Shown here piece after piece: positions 24,378 to 32,963 of a DNA stretch of 41,974 nt (the first letter of the stretch is position 1; the number at the start of each line of letters is the position of its first letter). The notes beneath the pieces are model-generated. The model saw only the letters and a list, made by a program, of their open reading frames with translations. It was not told the origin of the DNA and ran no database searches. The stretch spans positions 1-41,974 of the forward strand of contig CACBRT010000006.1 in NCBI GenBank assembly GCA_902541695.1, given 5' to 3'. A program made the position numbers and the translations under genes. The stretch comes from an uncultured Alphaproteobacteria bacterium. Its GTDB lineage: Bacteria; Pseudomonadota; Alphaproteobacteria; Rhodobacterales; Rhodobacteraceae.

Positions 24378-25106
24378 ATGAATAAAATCTGTGTAATAAA
24401 TCCCAATACTTCTTCAGATATGACTAAACTAATAGAAAAAACTTCAACTAACTTTTCTCACAAAAATTTATCAATCAAAACAATTGGTTCTGACTTTGGC
24501 CCAGAGAGCATCGAAGGATATTACGATGAAATATTCTCAGTACCAGGACTAATTCAAAAGGTAAAAGATAATTTAGATTCTGATGCTTTTATCATAGCAT
24601 GCTTTGATGATACTGGGTTAGACGCGGTTAGGTCAATAACTGAAAAGCCAGTCATTGGTATTGGAGAAGCATCTTTTCATGTTGCAAATTTAATTTCTAA
24701 TAGTTTTGGGATTATTACAACTCTTTCAAGAAGTATTCCTGCATTAAAAAATAATCTAGATAAGTATGGATTTTCAAAAAAGTGTACATATTTGTCTGCA
24801 GTTGAGATTCCAGTTTTAGATATTGATAAAAACCAAGATTTTTGTGTAGAAGAAATTTCTAAGAATATTTTGCAGTCAAAAAAAAAATTAGGTATTGAAG
24901 CAGTAGTTCTAGGATGTGCAGGTATGGGTTTTTTATTAAGTAAAATTGAAAAGAAGTGCGGTATACCTATTATCGAAGGAATTTCATCTAGTGTTGTTCT
25001 AGCTGAAGCAATGATTAAGTTAGGTGTTAAGACTAGTAAATTTGGAGGATACGCTTATCCAAGGTCTAAAAATTATTCTGGTATTTTTAAAAATTTTTCT
25101 CCTTAA
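24378..25106 (+). CDS. Asp/Glu/hydantoin racemase family protein
   Basis: A 242-residue cofactor-independent racemase of the HyuE/Asp-Glu family. The two catalytic cysteines are C75 in IIACFDDTGLDA and C180 in VVLGCAGMGFL. Other family segments are ICVINPNTSSDMT at the start and PIIEGISSSVVLAEAMIKLG near the end. These enzymes use a two-base mechanism on hydantoins, allantoin, aspartate or glutamate. Residue FDD after the first cysteine is typical of hydantoin/allantoin racemases. Its place at the end of the importer operon suggests that the transported compound, or a product of it, is chiral and is taken up in both forms. Confidence 0.85.
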   Translation: MNKICVINPNTSSDMTKLIEKTSTNFSHKNLSIKTIGSDFGPESIEGYYDEIFSVPGLIQKVKDNLDSDAFIIACFDDTGLDAVRSITEKPVIGIGEASFHVANLISNSFGIITTLSRSIPALKNNLDKYGFSKKCTYLSAVEIPVLDIDKNQDFCVEEISKNILQSKKKLGIEAVVLGCAGMGFLLSKIEKKCGIPIIEGISSSVVLAEAMIKLGVKTSKFGGYAYPRSKNYSGIFKNFSP

Positions 25107-25143
25107 AGGAATATGTATTATTAATAATTTATAAATTATCAGC

Positions 25144-25617
25144 TCAGTTTTTTGAATCATAATGATTATAAACTTTACTACCATCTTTACTTATTAAAAA
25201 AACATCAAACGCTTCTCTTTTATCCTCTGGTCCCATACCTGGGGAGCCATAAGGCATTCCAGGAACGGCCAAGCCAATTACATCAACTTTTTTATTGATT
25301 AATGATTTTATGTCAGATGGAGGGACATGTCCCTCAATAAAATAATTAAATACTTTTGCAGTATGGCAAGAAATCATATTCATAGGTATATTATTTTTGA
25401 CTTTTAATTTAACTAAATCTGAGGGAAACATATCTTCTGAGGTAACAGAAAAATCATTATTTTCCAAAATTTCAATCCATTTTTTACAACATCCGCAATT
25501 AGAATCTTTATATACGTGTATTGGTATTTTCTGAGAAGAGTGAACAACAGAAGAGTACAAATAATAACTAAAAATCGTACCTAAAATAATTTGCCTTCTG
25601 TTTATAAATTTATTCAT
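25144..25617 (-). CDS. DUF411 exported metal-binding protein
   Basis: A DUF411-family protein. I chose ATG 25617 because GAAGAAA lies just upstream and because it begins the leader MNKFINRRQIILGTIFSYYL, a twin-arginine-like signal; the longer frame to 25656 would add 13 non-leader residues. The mature protein carries the conserved metal-binding set: C41, C43 and C44 in SNCGCCKKW, C84 in MISCHTAKV and H97 in EGHVPP, then the family ending AVPGMPYGSPGMGPEDKREA. DUF411 proteins are associated with copper handling in the periplasm, though mostly uncharacterised. No copper ATPase or multicopper oxidase is nearby. It is convergent with the racemase gene. Confidence 0.85.
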   Translation of the reverse strand: MNKFINRRQIILGTIFSYYLYSSVVHSSQKIPIHVYKDSNCGCCKKWIEILENNDFSVTSEDMFPSDLVKLKVKNNIPMNMISCHTAKVFNYFIEGHVPPSDIKSLINKKVDVIGLAVPGMPYGSPGMGPEDKREAFDVFLISKDGSKVYNHYDSKN

Positions 25618-25646
25618 ATTTTCTTCAAAAAAAGTAATGCGATATC

Positions 25647-25871
25647 TTACTGACAAATTTGCAATCTGTCGTCATTATTTAATTGTAAATATGCCAATTC
25701 TTCGGGATCTCTATTTTTACCAAATAAATGATTAAATTCTGAAGGGCAAGATTTTTTCCATGAGTAATAATAATTTGTTAAAAACTCAAAATATTCCTTT
25801 GAGTTTAGGTTCTCTAAATATTCCTCTAAATGATCACTATTTTGATCATCTGATTTTGAATAGTTTTTCAT
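25647..25871 (-). CDS. Small hypothetical protein
   Basis: A 74-residue acidic, hydrophilic protein from ATG 25871. The same frame is open for 38 more codons upstream, but those residues are tyrosine/phenylalanine-rich translation of AT-rich intergenic DNA and include no convincing start. It has an acidic N-terminal helix (SDHLEEYLENLNSKEYFEFL), a motif YYYSWKKSCPSEF and a Leu/Asp-rich end. I recognise no family. It is followed 29 bases later by the DUF411 gene and could be co-transcribed with it. Confidence that it is translated is moderate. Confidence 0.5.
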   Translation of the reverse strand: MKNYSKSDDQNSDHLEEYLENLNSKEYFEFLTNYYYSWKKSCPSEFNHLFGKNRDPEELAYLQLNNDDRLQICQ

Positions 25872-25981
25872 CTTTTGTACATTACATAAAAAATAAATTT
25901 TGTAAAAAAAAATATTAAAATACCGATAAAAATAACAAACTAAATAGTTAATATTTTTGAAATTGAAAATTGTTGTAATGG

Positions 25982-26338
25982 TCAATTATAAATTGCAACT
26001 AGTTGAATTATAGCTACTATTATAAAAATTCCAGAAAAAACATATCTTAGAATATGTACAGGAATAGTTTGAACTTCTTTACCATAATTTGTTGATGCCA
26101 TTTTATTATCCATTTCTTTAATGATAAACATGAAATTTGTTAAAATACGAATAATACCAAAAGCTCCGATAATAGTGGGTGCAACAACTGACGCTGCTAC
26201 TAACAATTCTTTGCCAGAAATGTCTGCAAACACGATTACCATCATCGTTGACAGCTGACTTATTGTAGTAAGTACCATAACTATTAGAAAAGAATAAAAA
26301 GTATTTGTTTGAATAGATTGTCTTAAATTCTGATCCAT
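25982..26338 (-). CDS. Small membrane protein of unknown function
   Basis: A 118-residue protein from the ATG at 26338. The frame is open to GTG 26419, but the extra 27 residues are charged and lack a binding site. Three hydrophobic segments are visible: YSFLIVMVLTTISQLSTMMV, LLVAASVVAPTIIGAFGIIR with FIIKEM after it, and the C-terminal VFSGIFIIVAIIQLVAIYN. A short cytoplasmic loop with DNKMASTNYGKEVQ lies between the last two. I recognise no family and no catalytic motif. It is first in a minus-strand run with the 74-residue hypothetical and DUF411 genes. Confidence 0.6.
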   Translation of the reverse strand: MDQNLRQSIQTNTFYSFLIVMVLTTISQLSTMMVIVFADISGKELLVAASVVAPTIIGAFGIIRILTNFMFIIKEMDNKMASTNYGKEVQTIPVHILRYVFSGIFIIVAIIQLVAIYN

Positions 26339-26646
26339 TTTAAAATCTCTCAATTTAATTTCAATTGATACTAATATATAATATTTTCTAATTTTATGAT
26401 CTTTGATAAACTGTCGCACTTTGTAAACAATAGTTTATTTGTAAATTTTAATCATATTTATGAATAAGGTAGTAGAACATTTCTTTTAACGAAATAAAAT
26501 TATATCTAAAAATAAAAATGATTTTATCACTAAAGTTCCAAGTAATTTTAAAGTGAAATATCTTCAACCTAAAAAATTTTAACCATTTATAATTTTGATG
26601 AATCAAATTAAGGTATATTTTTATTATTTTTTATAAGGAATATAAA

Positions 26647-26967
26647 ATGTCAAAAAAACATTATATTTGTACTCATACTTGGAATAATGCTGAATCTAGA
26701 AAAGAAGTAATAGAAAGAACAAAGGGAATGACTGATAAGATGTTTTTTGAAGTATTAAAAAGTGAAAAAGCAGAAACACTTCAACATTGGATGGGTAAAG
26801 ATGATTTTTTTTTCTGTCATTGGTATGCAGAAAGTGAGGAAGCAATTTTTGAAAACCTAGAAAAAGCAGGGTTTAACTCTTTAATGATGACATTGCCAAA
26901 TGAAATGCCAAGATTTGTGAGTATATATAACATAACAAATCAGGAAATGAACGATCCAGATGGTTAA
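26647..26967 (+). CDS. Small alpha/beta-barrel-like protein of unknown function
   Basis: A 106-residue soluble protein with strong start signals: AAGGAA lies 7-12 bases before ATG 26647. Predicted pattern is beta-alpha-beta repeats (KHYICTHTW, RKEVIERTKGMTDKMFFEVL, DFFFCHWYAESEEAIFENLE), which resembles a dimeric ferredoxin-like barrel, perhaps of DUF4242 or stress-response monooxygenase type. No catalytic residue can be named. It stands alone between a divergent gene at 26338 and a convergent one at 27024. The 308 bases between 26338 and 26647 hold no gene that I can see; they are AT-rich and must contain two divergent promoters. Confidence 0.6.
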   Translation: MSKKHYICTHTWNNAESRKEVIERTKGMTDKMFFEVLKSEKAETLQHWMGKDDFFFCHWYAESEEAIFENLEKAGFNSLMMTLPNEMPRFVSIYNITNQEMNDPDG

Positions 26968-27023
26968 ATTAATATATTATGACTATTAGATATGTTCTCT
27001 ATATATAATTAAATCACTAAATA

Positions 27024-27776
27024 CTAAGTACTGTTAAGAAACTTTTTCTTTAAGTCGTTTTCTTTTTTTCTATTCCAAAAATACTTTTGCATTTTAAAAA
27101 AATTCAAAAATTTATATTTAAAATTAGGTTTATTGAACTTAGTATTGTTACAAGATGGATAAAAAATTTGAATATTCATTTTTCCAAAATCTGCTACTAG
27201 TTCTTTCCTTTTTTCTAGCTTTTCTAAATTTTCTAACCTACTTACTTTTGAAGCTTCTTTAGTAAACAAAATATATTCATCAGCGTTAATTGAATTTTTC
27301 ATTAGTCTATGAATAATAATTACATCTTGTCCTGCTATCTCTTCAAAATTTCTAATCTTTTTTATTAAAAATTCTCCGTAATGAACAAAACACTTGAGTC
27401 TTAGATTAATTATTTCATTACAGGGTGTACAAGGACAAGACTGGACAAATAAAAGTTCATTTATCCTATTATTAAAGGCTTTAATACTTGTTAATAATTT
27501 ATTTATAAGTTTTTCTGAAAATTCATTAGAATTGGTAGGTATTGCATAAAATAAAGCGGCATCACCTTCAAGTTTATTAATAGTAAGTGTTCCATCTAAT
27601 TCATTTATTACAGTTTCTAAAAGATCGCTTATAATGTGTTCACCATGGCCATCATTTATTTTATTTATAAACTTTTTAAACAAGTTAGAATTTTGGGAAG
27701 AGTTATGCGCTTTCAAATAATTAGTGTAACCACTTATGTCTACGATAACAATAAATCCTTTTTCAATGGTCATTTT
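27024..27776 (-). CDS. DUF2652 protein, nucleotidyl-cyclase-like
   Basis: About 250 residues from ATG 27776 (MTIEKGF); the frame extends six codons further to 27794. It matches the DUF2652 family, which has a class III adenylate-cyclase-like fold. Landmarks are FIVIVDISGYTNYLKAH, GEHIISDLLETVINEL, INKLEGDAALFY, a double Cys motif SCPCTPCNEI, LRLKCFVHYGEF and IAGQDVIIIHRLMKNSI. The aspartate in VDISGYT and the one in EGDAALF correspond to cyclase metal ligands, but no member has proven cyclase activity that I know of. It is of interest because a protein with cNMP-type folds is encoded at 15309-17927 in the same window. Any link between them is speculation. Confidence 0.7.
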   Translation of the reverse strand, partial: KMTIEKGFIVIVDISGYTNYLKAHNSSQNSNLFKKFINKINDGHGEHIISDLLETVINELDGTLTINKLEGDAALFYAIPTNSNEFSEKLINKLLTSIKAFNNRINELLFVQSCPCTPCNEIINLRLKCFVHYGEFLIKKIRNFEEIAGQDVIIIHRLMKNSINADEYILFTKEASKVSRLENLEKLEKRKELVADFGKMNIQIFYPSCNNTKFNKPNFKYKFLNFFKMQKYFWNRKKENDLKKKFLNST

Positions 27777-27907
27777 TATAAATCTTTCACACATTATATA
27801 ACATTACTTTAATTGAAAAATTATAATTAAAAAGCTAATATTTTTAATTCGATGAAATAATTTATATATTTAATTAAAAAAAATTGTACATTTTTAAAGG
27901 AGAAATA

Positions 27908-28225
27908 ATGTCATTATTTATTATATTGGGAACATATTCAAATAAAGGTTCTGAAGGTTTAGTAGAGGGAAATTCTGATAGGAAAAAAGCAATGGAAACG
28001 CTAACTTTAAGTGTAGGCGCAAAATTAATTAATTATCATATAACAAGAGGTATTTATGATTTTACGATGCAAACTGAGGCTGAGAGTTTTGAGCAAATTG
28101 CTGCGATGAATTTAAAAGCCAAAGCTGCTGGAACAGTTAGTAAATTGGATGTTTTAGAATCAATAGATATAAATACAGTTAGGAAAATTGCCAAAGATGT
28201 TAATTTTCAACCGCCTAAGGTTTAA
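27908..28225 (+). CDS. GYD domain protein
   Basis: A 105-residue protein of the GYD family, small ferredoxin-like proteins of unknown function. The start is ATG 27908, fixed by AAGGAG ending 5 bases upstream; the frame extends eight codons further to a TTG at 27884, but that would place the binding site inside the gene. The N-terminal FIILGTYSNKGSEGLVEG, then RKKAMETLTLSVGAKLINYH and YDFTMQTEAESFEQIAAMNL, are typical of the family. The signature Gly-Tyr-Asp appears as IYDF. The dehalogenase gene follows 43 bases later. Confidence 0.75.
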   Translation: MSLFIILGTYSNKGSEGLVEGNSDRKKAMETLTLSVGAKLINYHITRGIYDFTMQTEAESFEQIAAMNLKAKAAGTVSKLDVLESIDINTVRKIAKDVNFQPPKV

Positions 28226-28268
28226 TTCAAAAAATGCTGAACTAAGTCAAATTAAATTATTATAAATT

Positions 28269-29177
28269 ATGAGATTATTCTTAAGAACTCATGTTTCTAG
28301 GTTCAAATTCTTAAAAGATTATAACTTTAAGCCCAATTATTATATAATTAACGACAAAAAAATTGGTTCTCTTCGGTTGCATTATATCGATGAAGGAAAA
28401 AAAGGTGATCCTATAATTGTTCTTATCCATGGCGAACCTTCATGGTCTTATATTTATAGGCATATGATACCGATTCTTAAAAACAATGGATTTAGAGTTA
28501 TAGCTCCTGATCTTATAGGCTTTGGTAAAAGTGACAAACCAAAACAAAGAAAGAGTTATACTTATAAATCTCATGTAGGTTGGCTGACTTCATTTTTAAA
28601 TCAATTGAAAATAAATAATTCTGTATTATTTGGTCAGGATTGGGGAGGTTTGCTTGGCTTAAGAATACTTGTAGAAACACCAAACATATTTAGTAAAGTA
28701 ATGATTGGTAATACGTTTTTTCCCACAGGAATTGGGAATTTAGGGGCTGAATTTTATAAGTGGAGAGATTACAGTCAAAAATCAGAAACTTTTAGAATTG
28801 GTAATGTAGTCCATAAGGGAACATTTAGAGGTCTTTCTGATGAAGAAATCAAAGCTTATGATGCTCCTTTTCCTAGTGAAGACTATAAATCTGGTGCAAG
28901 GGAATTTCCGTTATTGGTTCCAGACTCGGAAAATGACCCTGCACATGAAGACCAAAAAAATGCATGGAAAAAATTGATAAAATTAAAAAAACCTTTGTTA
29001 ACATGTTTTTCTGATAATGACCCTATTATGAACGGGCTAGAAAAAGTTTTTATCAATAAAATTCCAGGTGCTTTAGGTCAGGATCATTTTATTACTAAAA
29101 ATGCTGGACATTTTCTTCAAGAGGATGAAGGTGTTTTTTTAGCAAATAGATTAATTAAATTTATGAACTTAATATAA
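28269..29177 (+). CDS. Haloalkane dehalogenase-like alpha/beta hydrolase (HLD-I, DhmA/DhlA type)
   Basis: A 302-residue alpha/beta hydrolase with the HLD-I pattern. The nucleophile is D124 with halide-binding W125 in FGQDWGGLLG. The oxyanion motif HGEPSWSYIYRHMIP supplies another. The acid is D251 in CFSDNDPIM and the base H281 in NAGHFLQEDEG. W165 in EFYKWRDYS may be the second halide ligand, as W175 is in DhlA. Other subgroup marks are DLIGFGKSDKP, AYDAPFP, KSGAREFPLLVP and PGALGQDHF. Such enzymes hydrolyse carbon-halogen bonds. Marine brominated or chlorinated alkanes are plausible substrates. Several HLD-I homologues have weak or different activities, so the substrate is inference. Confidence 0.82.
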   Translation: MRLFLRTHVSRFKFLKDYNFKPNYYIINDKKIGSLRLHYIDEGKKGDPIIVLIHGEPSWSYIYRHMIPILKNNGFRVIAPDLIGFGKSDKPKQRKSYTYKSHVGWLTSFLNQLKINNSVLFGQDWGGLLGLRILVETPNIFSKVMIGNTFFPTGIGNLGAEFYKWRDYSQKSETFRIGNVVHKGTFRGLSDEEIKAYDAPFPSEDYKSGAREFPLLVPDSENDPAHEDQKNAWKKLIKLKKPLLTCFSDNDPIMNGLEKVFINKIPGALGQDHFITKNAGHFLQEDEGVFLANRLIKFMNLI

Positions 29178-29243
29178 ACAATTGAATTTTTGGATATTAC
29201 AATCCTAGATTTATACAATTGTAAAAAAAGAAATGAGGAAAGA

Positions 29244-29564
29244 ATGATACCAAAGTTAATGAGTTATAATCAGATAGATTTACAGTCAAAATTTCACCTT
29301 GAGGCGGAGATAAAAAGAATTGAAAATAATGTAGCTAAAATGAAAGATAAATTTCAAAAAGCTGGATTACTTTCTTTTACTGTTACTCAGATATGGAATA
29401 AACAAGGGAATAACAAACTTGGGATATATTATTCTTATAGAGATGAAAAAGCTTTTATTGCATGTCAAAAATTACTTAATGGGATACCAGAAGATGAAGA
29501 CAATCCTTCAATTGTAAATGCTGATAGAGGAATAGTGGTTCTTCACGAAACTATGGGAGATTAA
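29244..29564 (+). CDS. Small protein of unknown function
   Basis: A 106-residue soluble protein from ATG 29244, chosen because GAGGAA lies just upstream; the frame is open 18 codons further to TTG 29190, without a binding site. It begins with a helical part (QSKFHLEAEIKRIENNVAKM) followed by SFTVTQIWNKQGNNKLGIYY and a second helix (DEKAFIACQKLLNGIPED). The layout resembles a small alpha/beta sandwich of the dimeric barrel kind. I recognise no family. It follows the dehalogenase by 66 bases on the same strand and may be co-transcribed. Confidence 0.55.
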   Translation: MIPKLMSYNQIDLQSKFHLEAEIKRIENNVAKMKDKFQKAGLLSFTVTQIWNKQGNNKLGIYYSYRDEKAFIACQKLLNGIPEDEDNPSIVNADRGIVVLHETMGD

Positions 29565-29650
29565 TTCATATTTGAAAATCAAATTTTCAGATATATATGT
29601 ATGGGTATTAATGTAAAACAAATATTTGAGTATAAACTCCATGTATTTAT

Positions 29651-30568
29651 ATGAAGAGGTTTTTTATGACGTTCAGACCAGTTAGATCAGAATCTATTGC
29701 CAAACCTGCCCAGGAGGGTGCTGGAGTTAATTTACATAGAGCTTTCGGTTTCGGTGACCCAAAGGATAGTGACCCTTTTCTTATGCTAGACGACTTTAGA
29801 AATGATAATCCAAAAGATTACATGGCAGGATTCCCATGGCATCCACATAGAGGAATAGAAACTATTACTTATGTCTTAGAAGGAAAAGTTGAGCATAAAG
29901 ATAGTATTGGTAATCAGGGCGATCTTTTAAGTGGTGATGTTCAGTGGATGACAGCTGGTTCAGGTATTATGCATCAAGAAATGCCATCAGGTAATTCAAA
30001 AGGTCTAATGCACGGTTTTCAACTTTGGGCCAATCTTCCATCAGACCAAAAATTGGTAGCTCCAAGATATCAGGATATTTCATCAAAGGACTTAACTATT
30101 TTAGAGGATGATGATGGATCAAAAATAAAAATAATTGTTGGGGATTATATGGGAGTTGAGGGTCCAGTAGATGGAATAGCATGTGAACCTCAATATCTGG
30201 ATATCTACATTCCGCCTCAAACTAATAAGTTAATTCAAGTAGATACTTATAAAAATACTTTCGCATACGTTTTTGAAGGATCTGCAAATTTTGAATATGC
30301 TTCTGATCCAATCGGAGTTCTTGTTGAAAAAGAAATAAATGGTCGTGAATTTAATATAAGAGATATGTCAGGTAATAGAACTTTAATAAGATTCGATACA
30401 GGAGATTCAATATCTATACTTAGTGGGGAACATGGTGTAAGATTTCTTTTAGTCTCTGGAAAACCTATAAGGGAGCCAGTAGCTTGGCATGGACCTATTG
30501 TGATGAATACAAGAGAAGAATTAATGCAAGCTTTTTCAGAATTACAAAATGGGACTTTTATAAAGTAA
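29651..30568 (+). CDS. Pirin family bicupin protein
   Basis: A 305-residue pirin. The N-terminal cupin holds a complete iron site: H64 and H66 in WHPHRGIETITYVLEG, H108 and E110 in GSGIMHQEMPS. The usual MLDDFRND, MHGFQLWANLP, and the C-terminal HGVRFLLVSGKPIREPVAWH and GPIVMNTREELMQAF follow. Bacterial pirins include quercetin dioxygenases and regulators of pyruvate dehydrogenase; most are unassigned. Two in-frame ATGs, 29651 and 29666, are possible; the second gives MTFRPVRS, nearer the family start. The gene is convergent with the VOC-bicupin gene at 30580. Confidence 0.88.
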   Translation: MKRFFMTFRPVRSESIAKPAQEGAGVNLHRAFGFGDPKDSDPFLMLDDFRNDNPKDYMAGFPWHPHRGIETITYVLEGKVEHKDSIGNQGDLLSGDVQWMTAGSGIMHQEMPSGNSKGLMHGFQLWANLPSDQKLVAPRYQDISSKDLTILEDDDGSKIKIIVGDYMGVEGPVDGIACEPQYLDIYIPPQTNKLIQVDTYKNTFAYVFEGSANFEYASDPIGVLVEKEINGREFNIRDMSGNRTLIRFDTGDSISILSGEHGVRFLLVSGKPIREPVAWHGPIVMNTREELMQAFSELQNGTFIK

Positions 30569-30579
30569 AATTTCTAAAC

Positions 30580-31659
30580 TTAATAGTAGGTTTTAAACTT
30601 ACCTGGTAATGAAACTTCTAACAATTCTAAGTCATTTGTTAACTCTTTATACTGTGTTTTCATTGTAGGAGGGATCACAAATGCATCTCCTGAAGATAAT
30701 TTAAAAGGTTCTTTGCCCTCTCCATAAAGCATCATGTTACCTGAAAGTACAAAATTGAATAGAATGTCACAATCATGGTAAGTTTCAGGACTTTCAGTTG
30801 TCTCAGGACGAATAATATGAACACTCGCAACATCCTTAGTATTTTTTGAAATACCTGTATCTCTTGAAATAAACCCAGGTATTCGAAATTTTTTCCATGT
30901 TGCTTCTTTAGCTTTATGATGCACAAACTTTTGGCCATTAAATACTCTGTCCCTATTTATTGTTTCATTTGGTAAACTCATTTTATGATCAATAGTAGTA
31001 ATATGTTCTGCAGGTACTCCAATTTCTATCACCTCAATATTGTCGCTAGCATATAATACCTGATGTCTTATTTCAGGTGGTTGAATTACGCAGTTTCCGG
31101 CATCAAGCCGTAATGGCTCTCCTTGGTCTTCGTATACCAGATCTACCCAACCTTTGAAGCAAAAAATAAGTTGGAACCCTACAGAATGGAAATGAACCAT
31201 ATCTGGTACGGGGCCTCCGTCGGGTATTCTGATGTGGCTAGCAATTATAGAACCGCCCAATCTATTAGGAATGAGATCTCTGTAGTGCATACCGGCTCTT
31301 CCAATGATCCAGGGAGCTTGGTCAGCTAATTTTCTAACTACAAAACTATGTTTTGTAGTTGGTAGGACTATCGGTGGATTTATTTCATCAATTTCAATTA
31401 TGGTACCATTAGGCGCATAAAGAGTCTTTTTACCATCTGCAAAAGAATTTGGATTTTCACAAAGTATTCTTATTTTTCCTGGAGAAATATTTGCGTATTT
31501 ATCTATTCTTATACGAATTCCATGCCCTGAAAAAACCGCAACAGTAGGATCGTCTGCAGGATAAATTGTATCCATTTGCATTTTTAAAGTATTTGTAAAA
31601 AAAGGTATATCTTTTCTTAATTCTTTAGTTGGCAACAAAAATTCAGCTTTAATTTTCAT
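30580..31659 (-). CDS. Fusion of a VOC/glyoxalase-like domain with two cupin domains
   Basis: A 359-residue protein. The first 95 residues look like half of a vicinal-oxygen-chelate domain (KAEFLLPTKELRKDIPFFTN, then TIYPADDPTVAVFSGHGIRI). Residues about 135-215 form a cupin with H156 and H158 in MVHFHSVGFQLIF and H199 in PEIRHQVLY, a plausible metal site. Residues about 275-350 form a second cupin (VHIIRPE...YHDCDILFNFVLSGNM, SSGDAFVIPPTM) lacking most metal ligands. The layout suggests an oxygenase or lyase with one active metal centre and one structural barrel. No family name is certain and no reaction can be stated. It is convergent with the pirin gene by 11 bases. Confidence 0.75.
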   Translation of the reverse strand: MKIKAEFLLPTKELRKDIPFFTNTLKMQMDTIYPADDPTVAVFSGHGIRIRIDKYANISPGKIRILCENPNSFADGKKTLYAPNGTIIEIDEINPPIVLPTTKHSFVVRKLADQAPWIIGRAGMHYRDLIPNRLGGSIIASHIRIPDGGPVPDMVHFHSVGFQLIFCFKGWVDLVYEDQGEPLRLDAGNCVIQPPEIRHQVLYASDNIEVIEIGVPAEHITTIDHKMSLPNETINRDRVFNGQKFVHHKAKEATWKKFRIPGFISRDTGISKNTKDVASVHIIRPETTESPETYHDCDILFNFVLSGNMMLYGEGKEPFKLSSGDAFVIPPTMKTQYKELTNDLELLEVSLPGKFKTYY

Positions 31660-31833
31660 TAATATGATAGAAACTATTTTATTTTAACTTAAAGGATATT
31701 CTAATATAGAGTAATTTTGTAGTTTAATAAATAAATAGTTATTTAATTGAAAAAAAATGTTATTTTGAATATCTGATTACCTACAGTTTTTACTTACCTA
31801 TTTATATTTGGTTAAAAATAAAAAATTTTTGAT

Positions 31834-32643
31834 ATGAGTTTGTTAATAACAAAAAAAATGATTGATAATTTTAAGGAATTAGGGATCACATTCATACCCA
31901 ATTTATTTAAAAATCATGTTGATAACTTAAGAAAAGGTATTGAATTTAATATGCAAAATCCTGGTCCTTACGCAGCTGAAAATTTGCATAAACACGAACA
32001 AGGACGCTTTTTTGATGATTATTGTAATTGGAAAAGAATTCCGGAGTTTAAAAAAGCCATATTTGATAATGAAATTATAAATGCAGCAGCTAAATTGATG
32101 CAATCTAGGAAAGTACAACTATTTCATGATCATGTATTGGTGAAAGAGGCTGGTACTACTAAAGATACACCATGGCACTCTGATGGTCCCTATTATTTTA
32201 TTAATGGAAAAAAAACTCTTAGTTTCTGGGTACCTTTAGATCCTGTTAAAGAAGCTTCATTGAGGATGGTAGCTAGATCACATAAATGGGCAAAACAAGT
32301 ATTACCCACTAAATGGTTATCACAAGAAAATTTTTATCAGGAATCAGGTCAGTATATGGCCATACCTGATCCTGATTTAGAAGAAATGGATGTGTTAGAA
32401 TATAAAATGAAACCAGGAGATGCAGTCGCATTCCACTTTGAAATTTTACATGGGGCTAGGGGTAATAATTCTAATAAAAGAAGAAGAGCATTTTCTTTAA
32501 GATTAATTGGAGATGATGCAACTTATATAGAAAGATCTGGAAAAACTTCTCCACCTTTTCCTAACCATGGTATGAAAAATGGAGAAAAACTAAGAACAGA
32601 CTGGTTCCCAATTTTATATCCTTCAAAATCTGAAAATATATAG
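31834..32643 (+). CDS. Phytanoyl-CoA dioxygenase (PhyH) family protein
   Basis: A 269-residue Fe(II)/2-oxoglutarate oxygenase. Iron ligands are H115 and D117 in PWHSDGPYYF and H206 in ILHGARGNN. The 2-oxoglutarate arginine is probably in NKRRRAFSLRL at 216-218. The sequence differs markedly from the PhyH gene at 4514-5374 and has a different C-terminus (SPPFPNHGMKNGEKLRTDWF) reminiscent of PhyH proteins that act on small polar substrates. ATG 31834 is the first good start. It sits alone between the VOC-bicupin gene (divergent) and the minus-strand sugar genes (convergent, 8-base gap). Confidence 0.85.
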   Translation: MSLLITKKMIDNFKELGITFIPNLFKNHVDNLRKGIEFNMQNPGPYAAENLHKHEQGRFFDDYCNWKRIPEFKKAIFDNEIINAAAKLMQSRKVQLFHDHVLVKEAGTTKDTPWHSDGPYYFINGKKTLSFWVPLDPVKEASLRMVARSHKWAKQVLPTKWLSQENFYQESGQYMAIPDPDLEEMDVLEYKMKPGDAVAFHFEILHGARGNNSNKRRRAFSLRLIGDDATYIERSGKTSPPFPNHGMKNGEKLRTDWFPILYPSKSENI

Positions 32644-32651
32644 TATTAAAA

Positions 32652-32963
32652 TTATTTCTCAGTGAGTGCTGCTTCTTGTTCAAAAGTATATGCACAAACA
32701 CCAACAAATACAGATTCCTTAAATACTAAGCTTTTTCTTAGCGACTCAATTATTTGAGGATATTTTTGTTCAAACAATTTAATTGAAGAGACGTCTTCAA
32801 ATTTTACTAATAAATTAAGATCACCTTGTTTCCCAATAAAAACATTAAATCCTATTATTTTTAGAACCGATATTTTTGATGCTATATTTTCAGTAAAAAA
32901 TGAAGCAGCTAATTTAGCTTCTTCCATATTTGCAAATTTTAAATTAACAACCTTCCCATACAT
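32652..32963 (-). CDS. Small protein of unknown function coupled to the GAF gene
   Basis: A 103-residue soluble protein whose ATG overlaps the TAA of the upstream GAF gene by one base (TAATG at 32961-32965), so it is translationally coupled to it. Predicted pattern is beta-alpha-beta-beta-alpha-beta (YGKVVNLKFANMEEAKLAA, GDLNLLVKFEDVSSIKLFEQ, SVFVGVCAYTF), consistent with a ferredoxin-like fold. I recognise no family. The tight pairing suggests that it works with the GAF protein, as a partner or output element. This is inference. Confidence 0.65.
   Translation of the reverse strand: MYGKVVNLKFANMEEAKLAASFFTENIASKISVLKIIGFNVFIGKQGDLNLLVKFEDVSSIKLFEQKYPQIIESLRKSLVFKESVFVGVCAYTFEQEAALTEK

Noticed and set aside
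25122-25142. AT-only palindrome ATAATTTATAAATTAT between racemase and DUF411 genes as an operator or terminator
   Set aside because: Such palindromes arise by chance in very AT-rich DNA, it is at a convergent gene end and has no GC base for a stable stem.
29573-29589. TGAAAA/TTTTCA hairpin after the gene ending at 29564 as a terminator
   Set aside because: The stem is only 6 bp and nearly all A-T, and no U-tract follows.
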